Source of the DNA: Minisyncoccota bacterium
Lineage (GTDB): Bacteria; Patescibacteria; Paceibacteria; UBA9973
Reading direction: 5' to 3'
Length of the DNA: 16,834 bases
NCBI GenBank assembly: GCA_028696935.1
Contig: JAQVGE010000007.1
Location: forward strand, 1 to 16,834
Of the stretch, positions 6,663 to 13,125 are shown piece by piece. Numbering within the stretch: the first letter of the stretch is position 1; every line of letters begins with the position of its first letter. A program made the position numbers and the translations under genes. The notes below the pieces were generated by a model. The model saw only the letters and a list, made by a program, of their open reading frames with translations, was not told the DNA's origin and did not search any database.

Positions 6663-7352
6663 CTATAAACTTTCAAAGTATTTGATTGATTCTCTTATAT
6701 CAAAACTATCTTCTAAGGCCGAGCCAATAACTAGACGGTTTGCTCCTTTTTGAATTAAATCTTTAGCCGTATTCTCACTAACCCCACCATCAACACTAAT
6801 AATTAATTCAGGATATTTTTGGCGTAGACTTGAAATCTGCTCTAAAACTTTTTCATCAAAATCTTGGCCCTGGAAACCTATTTTTTCTATTCCCATACAT
6901 TGAATAAAATCAACATAGGAAATTAAATGATTTAAAGTCTCTATTTGAGTTGTATTATTTAAAGCTAATCCTATTTCAATATTTTCTCTAAAATACATAT
7001 CTATTCCTTCCAAGAATTCCTTAAACTCCTCAATATTATCTTCTGCTTCAATGTGAAAAATAATTCTTTTGGCCCCTAGTCTAACAAAAAAATCAAATTG
7101 TTTATGAGCATTTTTTATCATCAAATCAAATTCAAAATCTATTTTCTCCCAGCTTGGTAAACCTTCTTTTTCTTCTAGAATATTTTGAACACTTTTTTCA
7201 TCACTTAATTGCATTGGCCAAGAAATTGATGGTACAAAGTTTCCATCACAAACATCTATTTGGACAATCGAAGTAAGATTAGCATACTTCTCAATTTTTC
7301 CCTTTAAATCTGTATAATTTTTTGCTAAAATCGCTGGAATTATCTCGGCCAT
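6663..7352 (-). CDS. rpe: Ribulose-phosphate 3-epimerase family protein, divergent metal site
   Basis: A 229-residue (beta/alpha)8-barrel of the Rpe family, which interconverts ribulose-5-phosphate and xylulose-5-phosphate. Matches: IIPAILA (4-10, family 'SPSILS/A'), QIDVCDGNFVPS (31-42, family 'HVDVMDGxFVPN'), FDLMI (75-79, family 'DVHLMI'), IGFQGQDF (158-165, family 'NPGFGGQxF'), SVDGGV (186-191), and GANRLVIGSALE (203-214). Of the four known metal ligands the two Asp remain (Asp33, Asp188), but the two His are replaced (Gln31, Asp76). The enzyme may bind metal differently or act on another sugar phosphate. The position between rpiB and transketolase strongly suggests the pentose phosphate role. 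It starts 11 nt after rpiB without a Shine-Dalgarno sequence. Confidence 0.82.
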   Translation of the reverse strand: MAEIIPAILAKNYTDLKGKIEKYANLTSIVQIDVCDGNFVPSISWPMQLSDEKSVQNILEEKEGLPSWEKIDFEFDLMIKNAHKQFDFFVRLGAKRIIFHIEAEDNIEEFKEFLEGIDMYFRENIEIGLALNNTTQIETLNHLISYVDFIQCMGIEKIGFQGQDFDEKVLEQISSLRQKYPELIISVDGGVSENTAKDLIQKGANRLVIGSALEDSFDIRESIKYFESL

Positions 7353-7363
7353 ACTTTTTGAAT

Positions 7364-7822
7364 TTAATTGTTAACTTCTAAATTTTTAATCTCACCTAAT
7401 CTTCTGTTGTGTCTTTCTTCATCACTGAAATCTGTTTCAAGGAAAGTAGTCACTGCTTTTTTTGCCTCTTCGTCGTTTATAAAACGGGCGCCTAAAGATA
7501 AGATGTTCGCATCATTGTGTTCCCTACCTAGTTTTACTATCTCTAAATTTCCACCATAATATTCTATCGCTCGGACACCATCTATTTTATTTGCGACAAC
7601 TTGTTCCCCTTGACCACTTCCACCCAAAACAACCCCAAGAGAATTTTCATTCTTAGCAACTTCTTCTGCTACTGGAATAATAAAATCTGGATAGTCGTCA
7701 TTTAAATCTAGAGAAAAAGCCCCTTTGTCTTCTATTTCATATCCAAGTGATTCTATGTATTCTTTTAATTTTTCCTTGAGTTCAAATCCGGCATGATCAG
7801 AGCCAATAAATATCTTTTTCAT
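7364..7822 (-). CDS. rpiB: Ribose-5-phosphate isomerase B (RpiB/LacAB family)
   Basis: A 152-residue isomerase interconverting ribose-5-phosphate and ribulose-5-phosphate. SDHAGFELK (8-16) supplies Asp9/His10. VLGGSGQGEQVVANK (65-79) is the phosphate and anion-hole loop of the mycobacterial-type RpiB, in which a glutamate (Glu73 here) takes the place of the catalytic cysteine of the E. coli type. GREHNDANILSLGAR (99-113) holds His102. The gene starts 2 nt after the gap stop codon. AGG five nt before the ATG, overlapping that stop, is one of the few Shine-Dalgarno-like sequences in the window. It supplies the isomerase step of the operon. Confidence 0.93.
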   Translation of the reverse strand: MKKIFIGSDHAGFELKEKLKEYIESLGYEIEDKGAFSLDLNDDYPDFIIPVAEEVAKNENSLGVVLGGSGQGEQVVANKIDGVRAIEYYGGNLEIVKLGREHNDANILSLGARFINDEEAKKAVTTFLETDFSDEERHNRRLGEIKNLEVNN

Positions 7823-7824
7823 AT

Positions 7825-8847
7825 TTACCTAATACTTTCTCCAGTTTTAATAACATGATCAACGAGGGTGTAGGTATATCCCATTTCATTATCATACCAA
7901 CCCATCACTTTAATCAAATTTCCATCGACAACACGAGTCATTTCTAGGTCTACTATGCAGGCATGACTGTCTCCTAAAATATCTGATGATACAAGAGGTT
8001 CATTTGTAACTGTAAATATTTTGTCCCAGCGAGATTCTTTTGAGGCTTTAGTTAATATCTCATTTATCTCTTCTTTTGTAGTATTTTTCTTTGAAATAAA
8101 AGTAATATCCACAATTGAACCAGCGATGACAGGAACTCTTATGGAGATCCCATCAAATAGGCCTTTAAGTTCTGGAAAGGCCTTTGTAACAGCGATAGCT
8201 GCTCCAGTTGAGCTAGGAATAATATTTTGAGCTGCGGCACGACCTTCACGTAAATCTTTCTTACTAGGACCATCTACAAGAGATTGGGTTGCAGTGTATC
8301 CATGAACGGTATTTAAAATAGCTTTTTCAACCCCTAGGGTTTCGTGTAAGATAGCGATTATAGGACTCGCTGCGTTTGTTGTGCAAGATCCATTTGAAGT
8401 AATATCACAAGTTCCAAACTTATCTTCATTAACCCCAAGTAGAACAGTTTCTCCTTTTTCTTCACTCTCTCCTTTGGCAGGAGCAGAGATAACTACCTTC
8501 TTAGCTCCTTGATCAAGATGGAATTTTGCTTTATCGTAAGAAGTAAATAATCCAGTTGATTCAACAACTACATCAATACTTAATTCTTTCCATGGAAGTT
8601 TGGTTGTGTCTTTTTCTGAAATAAATTTAATTTCCTTTCCATCTATAACTAGATTTCCATCTATAACATCAACTTTGTGATTCCAATTACCGTAAACAGA
8701 ATCGTGGCGAAGCAAGTAAGCTAAACTTTCGATTGAACCTAAGTCATTAGCAGCTACTATTTCAATCTCTGGTCTATCCCAAGCTATTTTCATAACAGCT
8801 CGACCAATTCTTCCAAAACCATTTATTGCAACACGAATTTTTTTCAT
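7825..8847 (-). CDS. gap: Glyceraldehyde-3-phosphate dehydrogenase, type I
   Basis: A 340-residue phosphorylating GAPDH that oxidises glyceraldehyde-3-phosphate to 1,3-bisphosphoglycerate. N-terminal NAD-binding motif INGFGRIGR (8-16), then AANDLGS (32-38), whose Asp favours NAD over NADP. The catalytic block is SNGSCTTNAASPI (151-163) with Cys155, and the base is His182 in TVHGYT. GPSKKDLREGRAAAQNIIPS (193-212) is the usual substrate-binding stretch, and VMGWYDNEMGYT closes the protein. The length is standard. It is the first gene of the central-carbon operon with its own extended -10 promoter, and rpiB follows after 2 nt. Confidence 0.97.
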   Translation of the reverse strand: MKKIRVAINGFGRIGRAVMKIAWDRPEIEIVAANDLGSIESLAYLLRHDSVYGNWNHKVDVIDGNLVIDGKEIKFISEKDTTKLPWKELSIDVVVESTGLFTSYDKAKFHLDQGAKKVVISAPAKGESEEKGETVLLGVNEDKFGTCDITSNGSCTTNAASPIIAILHETLGVEKAILNTVHGYTATQSLVDGPSKKDLREGRAAAQNIIPSSTGAAIAVTKAFPELKGLFDGISIRVPVIAGSIVDITFISKKNTTKEEINEILTKASKESRWDKIFTVTNEPLVSSDILGDSHACIVDLEMTRVVDGNLIKVMGWYDNEMGYTYTLVDHVIKTGESIR

Positions 8848-8880
8848 ATAAATCTTTAGATAATTTTGATAACACTATCA

Positions 8881-8889
8881 ATTATATCA
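8881..8889 (-). promoter_or_regulatory. Extended -10 promoter (TGATATAAT) of the gap operon
   Basis: TGnTATAAT on the minus strand begins immediately after the gatB stop codon (8890-8892). Transcription would start near 8874 and give a leader of about 27 nt before the gap ATG at 8847, unlike the leaderless arrangement elsewhere in the window. The nine bases are identical to those at 3026-3034 before the sugar kinase. Confidence 0.5.
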
Positions 8890-10326
8890 TTATTTAATTA
8901 ATTCTTTTAATAACTTTTGGACTAATTGTGGGTTTGCACTACCTTTAGTTTCTTTCATGACTTGACCAACAAGAGACATTAGAGCATTTTCTTTGCCTTC
9001 CTTATAAGTATTAACAACGGTGATATTAGATTCTAATATTTTTGTAATTATTTCCCTTAATTCTCCTTCATCATTTTTTTGAATTAAACCTTTCTCTTCT
9101 GCTATTTTCATTGGTGAATTATCTAGAACTACAATCATTGCCAAAATATCTTTGGCTACTCGGGAAGATATTTTGTTTTCACTTATCATCTCTATAAGTT
9201 CTATGAAATTATCAGTGGAGGGTAACTTAATTCCCTCATTGTTTTTTTTAAGCCCTAGATAATCAGAAGTTATATAATTTGAAGCAATTTTTATTTTGTC
9301 TTTATTTTTTAATATATCTCCTACTTTTTCAAACCAATCACCTAATTCTTTATCTAAAATATAACTCTCTATATCTTCATTCTTTATTCCATAATTACTA
9401 CGATACCTTTCCCTTCTCTCTTTTGGTAATTCAGGAAGTTCACTTCTTAATTTATTTATATCAAAAACTTCACTAAGGTAAAGTTTTGGTAAATCAGGGT
9501 CTGGAAAATATCGATAATCATTAGCATTTTCTTTTGATCTTTGGGAAAAAGTTACTCCCTTATTTTCATCCCAACCACGAGTTTCCTGAACAATTTTGTC
9601 CCCTTCTTTATTATCGAGAAGTTCAGTCATTCTTTTTATCTCATATTCCGCTGCTCGCTCCATTGCTCTAAATGAATTTATATTCTTAACTTCTACTTTT
9701 GTTCCAAATTTTGAAGGGTCATCCGAAACTGAAATATTTAATTCTACTCTCATTTGACCTTTTTCCATGTTTGCATCAGACACATCTAAATAACGAAGAA
9801 GTGTCTGGAGCTCTCTTCCAAAATCTCCTGCTTCTTTGGAGCTGTGAATAACGGGTTCTGTCACAAGTTCCATTAGTGGGACTCCTCCACGATTAAAATC
9901 AACCAAAGAATAACCTCCCTGTAGAGATAAGTTTTCTTCATTATTATGCTTACTTGTAGCTGTGTCTTCTTCTAAGTGGATACGAGTTATTTTTACTCCG
10001 TTTAATTCACCCCCAGAAACAATTGGGAATTTATACTGCGAAATCTGGTAAGCTTTTGGAATATCTGGATAAAAATAATTTTTTCTATCAAATTCAGTAA
10101 AATTGGATATTTGACCATTTAGAGCTAATCCTACCTTTATTACATTTTCAACAGCTTTTTTATTTATAACTGGTAAGGTTCCAGGTTGAGCAGTGCAGAC
10201 AGGACAAATATTTGTATTTGGATTTTTTTCATCAGGATTATTAATGCAATGACAAAACATCTTGGATTTAGTTTTTAATTCAGCGTGGATTTCAAGACCA
10301 ATTGTAGTATAGTATTTTTGAGACAT
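8890..10326 (-). CDS. gatB: Asp-tRNA(Asn)/Glu-tRNA(Gln) amidotransferase subunit B
   Basis: A 478-residue GatB, full length for the family. It is the kinase and tRNA-binding subunit of GatCAB, which converts misacylated Glu-tRNA(Gln) (and Asp-tRNA(Asn)) to the amidated form. GLEIHAELKTKSKMFC (10-25) is the family start. A zinc site is suggested by Cys25, Cys27, Cys41 and Cys44 (FCHC and CPVC). The blocks RKNYFYPDIPKAYQISQ, LEEDTATS, DFNRGGVPLMELVTEP and KNINSFRAMERA all match GatB, and the C-terminal helical/YqeY-like tail ends in LVGQVMKETKGSANPQLV. gatA and gatC are not adjacent. It has its own promoter with a -10 6 nt before the ATG. Confidence 0.97.
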   Translation of the reverse strand: MSQKYYTTIGLEIHAELKTKSKMFCHCINNPDEKNPNTNICPVCTAQPGTLPVINKKAVENVIKVGLALNGQISNFTEFDRKNYFYPDIPKAYQISQYKFPIVSGGELNGVKITRIHLEEDTATSKHNNEENLSLQGGYSLVDFNRGGVPLMELVTEPVIHSSKEAGDFGRELQTLLRYLDVSDANMEKGQMRVELNISVSDDPSKFGTKVEVKNINSFRAMERAAEYEIKRMTELLDNKEGDKIVQETRGWDENKGVTFSQRSKENANDYRYFPDPDLPKLYLSEVFDINKLRSELPELPKERRERYRSNYGIKNEDIESYILDKELGDWFEKVGDILKNKDKIKIASNYITSDYLGLKKNNEGIKLPSTDNFIELIEMISENKISSRVAKDILAMIVVLDNSPMKIAEEKGLIQKNDEGELREIITKILESNITVVNTYKEGKENALMSLVGQVMKETKGSANPQLVQKLLKELIK

Positions 10327-10332
10327 AAGGGA

Positions 10333-10338
10333 AGTATA
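10333..10338 (-). promoter_or_regulatory. -10 box (TATACT) of gatB, probably leaderless
   Basis: TATACT on the minus strand ends 6 nt before the ATG at 10326. The hexamer 17 nt upstream (TTCCAA, 10356-10361) is a poor -35. The leader would be too short for a ribosome binding site. Confidence 0.5.
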
Positions 10339-10402
10339 TCAAAAGTTGTAAATTTTTGGAAATTATGTAATTATTTAGATGTTAAATTGCCTAGAGAGAG
10401 GC

Positions 10403-10438
10403 TATTTAAAACATTGATATGTTTGTTTGCCCGAGTGG
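10403..10438 (+). repeat. 36-bp direct repeat, copy 1 (tRNA-Leu 5' end and its upstream flank)
   Basis: Differs from copy 2 (10505-10540) by a single base (G versus A) over 36 bp. It contains 26 bp of the upstream flank of the intact tRNA-Leu gene plus the first 10 nt of the tRNA (GCCCGAGTGG). After position 10438 the sequence departs completely from the tRNA. Confidence 0.95.
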
Positions 10439-10498
10439 ATAAAATATAAACTGCTTTATATTTTATCCTACTAAAAGGAGGAGGCCGTCACGAGGGCA
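10429..10498 (+). ncRNA. Hairpin-rich element beginning with a tRNA-Leu 5' fragment; unknown
   Basis: After the tRNA fragment GCCCGAGTGG comes a perfect 14-bp hairpin (10437-10450 with 10455-10468, loop CTGC), then a purine- and G/C-rich stretch (10469-10497). The outer ends pair: GTTTGCCC (10425-10432) with GGGCAAAC (10494-10501), and this stem can be lengthened by A/T and G-T pairs into the flanks. It does not fold as a cloverleaf: there is no 7-nt anticodon loop and no T arm. Possibly a structured RNA, a degenerate tRNA copy or a small mobile palindrome. Transcription is not shown. Confidence 0.35.
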
Positions 10499-10504
10499 AA
10501 CGGA

Positions 10505-10540
10505 TATTTAAAACATTAATATGTTTGTTTGCCCGAGTGG
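10505..10540 (+). repeat. 36-bp direct repeat, copy 2 (upstream flank and 5' end of intact tRNA-Leu)
   Basis: The partner of 10403-10438, 102 bp further on. Within its upstream part AAACAT-TAAT-ATGTTT is itself an inverted repeat. The last 10 nt are the start of the intact tRNA gene. Confidence 0.95.
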
Positions 10541-10612
10541 CGGAATTGGTATACGCGCACGACTTAAAATCGTGTCTCGCAAGGGATGTGGGTTCGACCC
10601 CCACCTCGGGCA
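10531..10612 (+). tRNA. tRNA-Leu (anticodon UAA)
   Basis: A complete class II cloverleaf. The acceptor stem is GCCCGAG (10531-10537) with CTCGGGC (10605-10611) and discriminator A (10612). The D arm is GCG...CGC with a GG-containing loop. The anticodon stem CACGA/TCGTG encloses loop CTTAAAA, with anticodon TAA at 10565-10567. The long variable arm TCTC-GCAA-GGGA is typical of leucine tRNAs. The T arm is GTGGG/CCCAC with loop TTCGACC. The 3' CCA is not encoded (CAG follows the discriminator), so it must be added enzymatically. This gene and the kinase operon are the only plus-strand genes seen. Confidence 0.97.
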
Positions 10613-10623
10613 CAGAATAAAAA
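10595..10623 (+). repeat. 29-bp direct repeat, copy 1 (tRNA-Leu 3' end and downstream flank)
   Basis: Identical over 29 bp to 10730-10758. It covers the 3' side of the T arm, the acceptor 3' strand, the discriminator and 11 bp of downstream flank. Confidence 0.95.
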
Positions 10624-10653
10624 TAAAAGTAATCAAAATTACTTTTATTTTTT
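10619..10653 (+). terminator. AT-rich hairpin after tRNA-Leu, probable terminator
   Basis: Arms 10619-10633 and 10638-10652 are perfectly complementary over 15 bp with loop CAAA. The right arm ends in a run of six T (10648-10653). It begins 7 nt after the tRNA. It is nearly all A/T, so termination could be leaky, which would allow read-through into the element at 10654-10747. Confidence 0.6.
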
Positions 10654-10747
10654 GTGCTAGGGTCGAAAGACGGAGACTGACGAGTCGAGTCGGGGTCGCG
10701 CAAATTTTCAGCAGAAAATTATGGGTGACCGACCCCCACCTCGGGCA
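10654..10747 (+). ncRNA. G+C-rich, tRNA-like structured element ending in a tRNA-Leu 3' copy; unknown
   Basis: 94 nt of which 54 are G or C, far above the surrounding DNA. The 3' end is an exact copy of the tRNA-Leu 3' end. The 5' end GTGCTAG can pair with CTCGGGC at 5 of 7 positions. GGGTCG (10659-10664 region) pairs with CGACCC (10730-10735). GGTCGC (10694-10699) pairs with GTGACC (10725-10730), wobble included. AATTTTC-AGCA-GAAAATT is a hairpin placed like a class II variable arm. The T-loop TTCGACC is altered and no 7-nt anticodon loop is found. It is either a decayed tRNA or a tRNA-derived RNA with another role. Confidence 0.4.
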
Positions 10748-10758
10748 CAGAATAAAAA
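10730..10758 (+). repeat. 29-bp direct repeat, copy 2 (tRNA-Leu 3' end copy)
   Basis: An exact copy of 10595-10623, offset by 135 bp. The acceptor strand here, CTCGGGC (10740-10746), is complementary to the GCCCGAG in the upstream partial copy (10429-10435), so the two outer fragments could form an acceptor stem around the intact tRNA. Confidence 0.95.
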
Positions 10759-10781
10759 AGCTGATTTTTGTCAGCTTTTTT
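10754..10781. terminator. Bidirectional terminator between the tRNA locus and the DUF389 gene
   Basis: AAAAAAGCTGA (10754-10764) pairs with TCAGCTTTTTT (10771-10781), an 11-bp stem with a 6-nt loop. It offers a T run to each strand. It ends the plus-strand tRNA locus and lies just past the stop codon of the convergent DUF389 gene (10787). Confidence 0.85.
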
Positions 10782-10786
10782 ATTTC

Positions 10787-11476
10787 TTAATTTTCTTTTT
10801 CTATTTCCTGTTCTTCTTTTTTAAGGATAACTTCAGCTTCTTTTCTTTTTCCATAAAAATTCATTAAAGAAAAAACTATTATTGCCGTAAATATAACCCC
10901 AATAGTATTCACGATAAAAAGTAATAGTGAATTAAATAACATGGTTATATCCATTTTAGCAAGACCTATTCCAACTACAGCAAGAGGAGGTATTAATGCC
11001 ACGGAAATCGCAACCCCTGGAAGCATGTCAGTTAATTTGTTCTTAACAATTGCAAAGGCAGCTGCAAATCCAGCAGTAGCTCCTATTAAAAGAGAAATTA
11101 AAGTTGGTTCTGTTCGAGCTAATATTTCTGCAGTATAGCCATCTGATTGAGATGAAAGAAGTAGGGTTATTCCTGCTGAAACTAAAATCCCTAAAAGACT
11201 AGCTTTGGCAAAAGTAATAAAAGATTTCGAAACAAGACTAAAATCAGACATAATAACACCCATTGATAAACCCAAAATAGGATAAAGAATTGGAGCTATT
11301 AGCATACTTCCAACTACTACCGCTGAGCTATCAGCCAACAATCCTAATGTTGCCATTAAAATCGAAAGTAAAACCATCAAAAAAAAGTCTTTACTTGGTA
11401 CACTATGTTTAAATAATTTTGCGATTGCTTCTGATTTTTCTTTTTCAGTAACCTTAAATAAATGTTCAATTATCAT
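10787..11476 (-). CDS. DUF389 family multi-pass membrane protein
   Basis: A 229-residue integral membrane protein with about six hydrophobic segments between residues 30 and 210. The conserved DUF389 stretches are readable: SKDFFLMVLLSILMATLGLL, DSSAVVVGSMLIAPILYPIL, and the glycine/proline-rich LPGVAISVALIPPLAVVGIG. A hydrophilic Lys/Glu-rich tail (KRKEAEVILKKEEQEIEKEN) should be cytoplasmic. The family is widespread, and I know of no firmly established biochemical function. It lies 27 nt after the 101-residue membrane protein gene and probably shares its promoter. No ribosome binding site is visible. Confidence 0.88.
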   Translation of the reverse strand: MIIEHLFKVTEKEKSEAIAKLFKHSVPSKDFFLMVLLSILMATLGLLADSSAVVVGSMLIAPILYPILGLSMGVIMSDFSLVSKSFITFAKASLLGILVSAGITLLLSSQSDGYTAEILARTEPTLISLLIGATAGFAAAFAIVKNKLTDMLPGVAISVALIPPLAVVGIGLAKMDITMLFNSLLLFIVNTIGVIFTAIIVFSLMNFYGKRKEAEVILKKEEQEIEKEN

Positions 11477-11503
11477 TTGTTTTCTTTTTTATTATTAATA
11501 ATC

Positions 11504-11809
11504 TTATTCTTCTAAGCCGTCATCTAGCTCTGGTAGAGTAAAAAATGAGCCTTTTTCCTTTATTTCTTCTGCCCCCTTATCAACTAATCCATTAAAGAAA
11601 TCATTAATTTTTGAATTTATTGGCTCAGAAAAATATTTATCCCAAGCTTTAACACTTCTTTCTTTTAAGTAAGTGATATTTTCATTCAGTTGAGGAGAAT
11701 CTAAGACTGATTTTAAATCAGTGCTAAAAAGTAACAGAACAATAATTACTATTATTATCAATCCTCCTAAGTGAATATGTAAGCCTGATTTATTTTTCTC
11801 TTCAGACAT
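11504..11809 (-). CDS. Hypothetical single-pass membrane protein
   Basis: A 101-residue protein with a short charged N-terminus, one strong transmembrane helix (LGGLIIIVIIVLLLF, residues ~14-28) and a ~70-residue hydrophilic C-terminal part rich in Lys, Glu and Asp. The C-terminus ends acidic (LPELDDGLEE). The positive residues before the helix are few, so orientation is uncertain. I recognise no family. It has a consensus -10 6 nt before the ATG and probably forms an operon with the DUF389 gene downstream. Confidence 0.7.
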   Translation of the reverse strand: MSEEKNKSGLHIHLGGLIIIVIIVLLLFSTDLKSVLDSPQLNENITYLKERSVKAWDKYFSEPINSKINDFFNGLVDKGAEEIKEKGSFFTLPELDDGLEE

Positions 11810-11815
11810 ATCATT

Positions 11816-11845
11816 ATTATACTATATTTAGGATAATAAAGTCAT
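11816..11845 (-). promoter_or_regulatory. Promoter of the 101-residue membrane protein gene, probably leaderless
   Basis: TATAAT (11816-11821) ends 6 nt before the ATG at 11809. ATGACT (11840-11845) 18 nt upstream matches 4 of 6 -35 positions and overlaps the stop codon of the M23 peptidase gene. The 14 bases AAATATAGTATAAT are identical to the promoter of that peptidase gene. Confidence 0.55.
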
Positions 11846-13119
11846 TATTTAATCATACTAGGTGTTATTTTAGGTAGATAGAGAGCAGGGTCTAGATGAG
11901 CATTTGAGGCTGCAATTGGTTGGGTAAATATCTTCCCGCTACAAGATATACTAGGCTTTGTTTGAACACTAACCCCCTCTGAGGCATAAACAGATAAATG
12001 TAAATGTGGACCTGTTGAGTAGCCTGTATTACCTGAAAGACCAATGATCTCACCTGCTTGAATTTTTTGTCCAACCTTAACTGAGATAACAGACAAGTGT
12101 CCATAAGTACTAGACAACCCATTATTATGTCTGATAAATATCCATTTTCCGAAAGAAGCCTTTGGGCAATCTTTGTCTGTATCTCCTATCCCTTCAACAA
12201 CTCCACTGGCGACAGATTTAACACTTGTCCCTACTGAAGCTCTAAAATCTAACCCATAATGTGTTCTTCCCCACCTTGAACCAAACAATGAAGTTATAAG
12301 TATATTATCTAGAGGCCAAGATAATACTTCGGAACCTGCTTGGGGTAAAGATTTTGGATTTAAGATAAACTTTAATTGAGATTCATACTCTTGTAATTCT
12401 TTTTCAAAAGCATCTCTTTTTTTCTCTTGTTCAGCCAAAAGTTTTTTATATTCAGCTTCTTTGTTTTTAGTTTGATTCAATAAAGTATCCTTCTCTTTTT
12501 TAGTACTTAGGACAGCTAATTCTTTAGCTGTTAAAGTTTTCTTAAGGGTTTTTAATTTATCTTGTTCATCTAATTTCTCATACTTAGAAAGAACTAGCTG
12601 TTCCTTCTGATTAGATAATTCATCAATGTTTGCTTTAATATTTTTATTTATCTCTACAATGTCATTATATTCACGACTAATTTCATTTAAGCTTTGTTTA
12701 GATAAAATAATTTCTAGAAGGGATTGATTGTCTTTTCTTCTTAACTCGTTTAAAAGCAAAGAAAGTGATTTTTTTGAATTCTGGACAATTTCTTCTTTAG
12801 TATAAATATGATCACTTAATTCATCAATAACTAAAGAAGTGACCGATATTTTCTTTTCAATCTGTTCTTTTTCCTTTAATAGTTGATTTCTGGTTAGAGT
12901 TAATTCTTTTATAATCTTGTCTAAAGAATTTTTTTCTTCGCTAGTCTGAGCTATCTGTTTTTGATATTTGGCTATTTCCCTATCCAAATCCTCTATTTGA
13001 TTATTAGTCTTGTTGATTTGCTGTTTTACCTCTTCCGCGGTAATTGCAAAAGTTTTTCTCTCCGATAAGGTAAAAGAAAAAAGAATAATTATCAAAATTA
13101 TAAAAATAAACTTCTTCAT
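11845..13119 (-). CDS. Secreted coiled-coil M23 (LytM) endopeptidase, EnvC-like
   Basis: A 424-residue exported peptidoglycan hydrolase or hydrolase activator. Residues 1-26 are a signal peptide (MKK, then a hydrophobic run, then FAITA). Residues ~28-250 are a long coiled coil of the EnvC/CwlO type. The M23 domain spans ~270-385: RTHYGLDF with zinc ligands His287 and Asp291, TYGHLS (His341), and GPHLHL with His372/His374. All catalytic residues are present, so it can be an active metallo-endopeptidase and not a degenerate activator like E. coli EnvC. A cysteine pair (Cys318, Cys393) could form a disulfide outside the cell. It has its own promoter 13 nt after gltX. No FtsE/FtsX genes are in the window. 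Confidence 0.92.
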   Translation of the reverse strand: MKKFIFIILIIILFSFTLSERKTFAITAEEVKQQINKTNNQIEDLDREIAKYQKQIAQTSEEKNSLDKIIKELTLTRNQLLKEKEQIEKKISVTSLVIDELSDHIYTKEEIVQNSKKSLSLLLNELRRKDNQSLLEIILSKQSLNEISREYNDIVEINKNIKANIDELSNQKEQLVLSKYEKLDEQDKLKTLKKTLTAKELAVLSTKKEKDTLLNQTKNKEAEYKKLLAEQEKKRDAFEKELQEYESQLKFILNPKSLPQAGSEVLSWPLDNILITSLFGSRWGRTHYGLDFRASVGTSVKSVASGVVEGIGDTDKDCPKASFGKWIFIRHNNGLSSTYGHLSVISVKVGQKIQAGEIIGLSGNTGYSTGPHLHLSVYASEGVSVQTKPSISCSGKIFTQPIAASNAHLDPALYLPKITPSMIK

Positions 13120-13125
13120 GTATTG

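Noticed and set aside
10660..10690. Hammerhead ribozyme-like words (GAAA and CTGACGAGTC)
   Set aside because: In the permuted order required, stem II would need GTC to pair with GTC, which fails, so the core cannot form.
10403..10758. CRISPR array or group I intron in tRNA-Leu(UAA)
   Set aside because: There are only two copies of each repeat and they differ in kind. The intact tRNA has an uninterrupted anticodon loop, and no intron core is visible.
10488..10790. Open reading frames of 71 and 89 codons on both strands over the tRNA-Leu region
   Set aside because: They are translations of the tRNA and its 3' copy (the peptide DPHLGH occurs twice) and have no independent coding evidence.
11892..12122. 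76-codon minus-strand ORF within the M23 gene in another frame
   Set aside because: It overlaps the catalytic M23 domain in frame +1/+2. The main frame is intact, so this is not a frameshifted piece.
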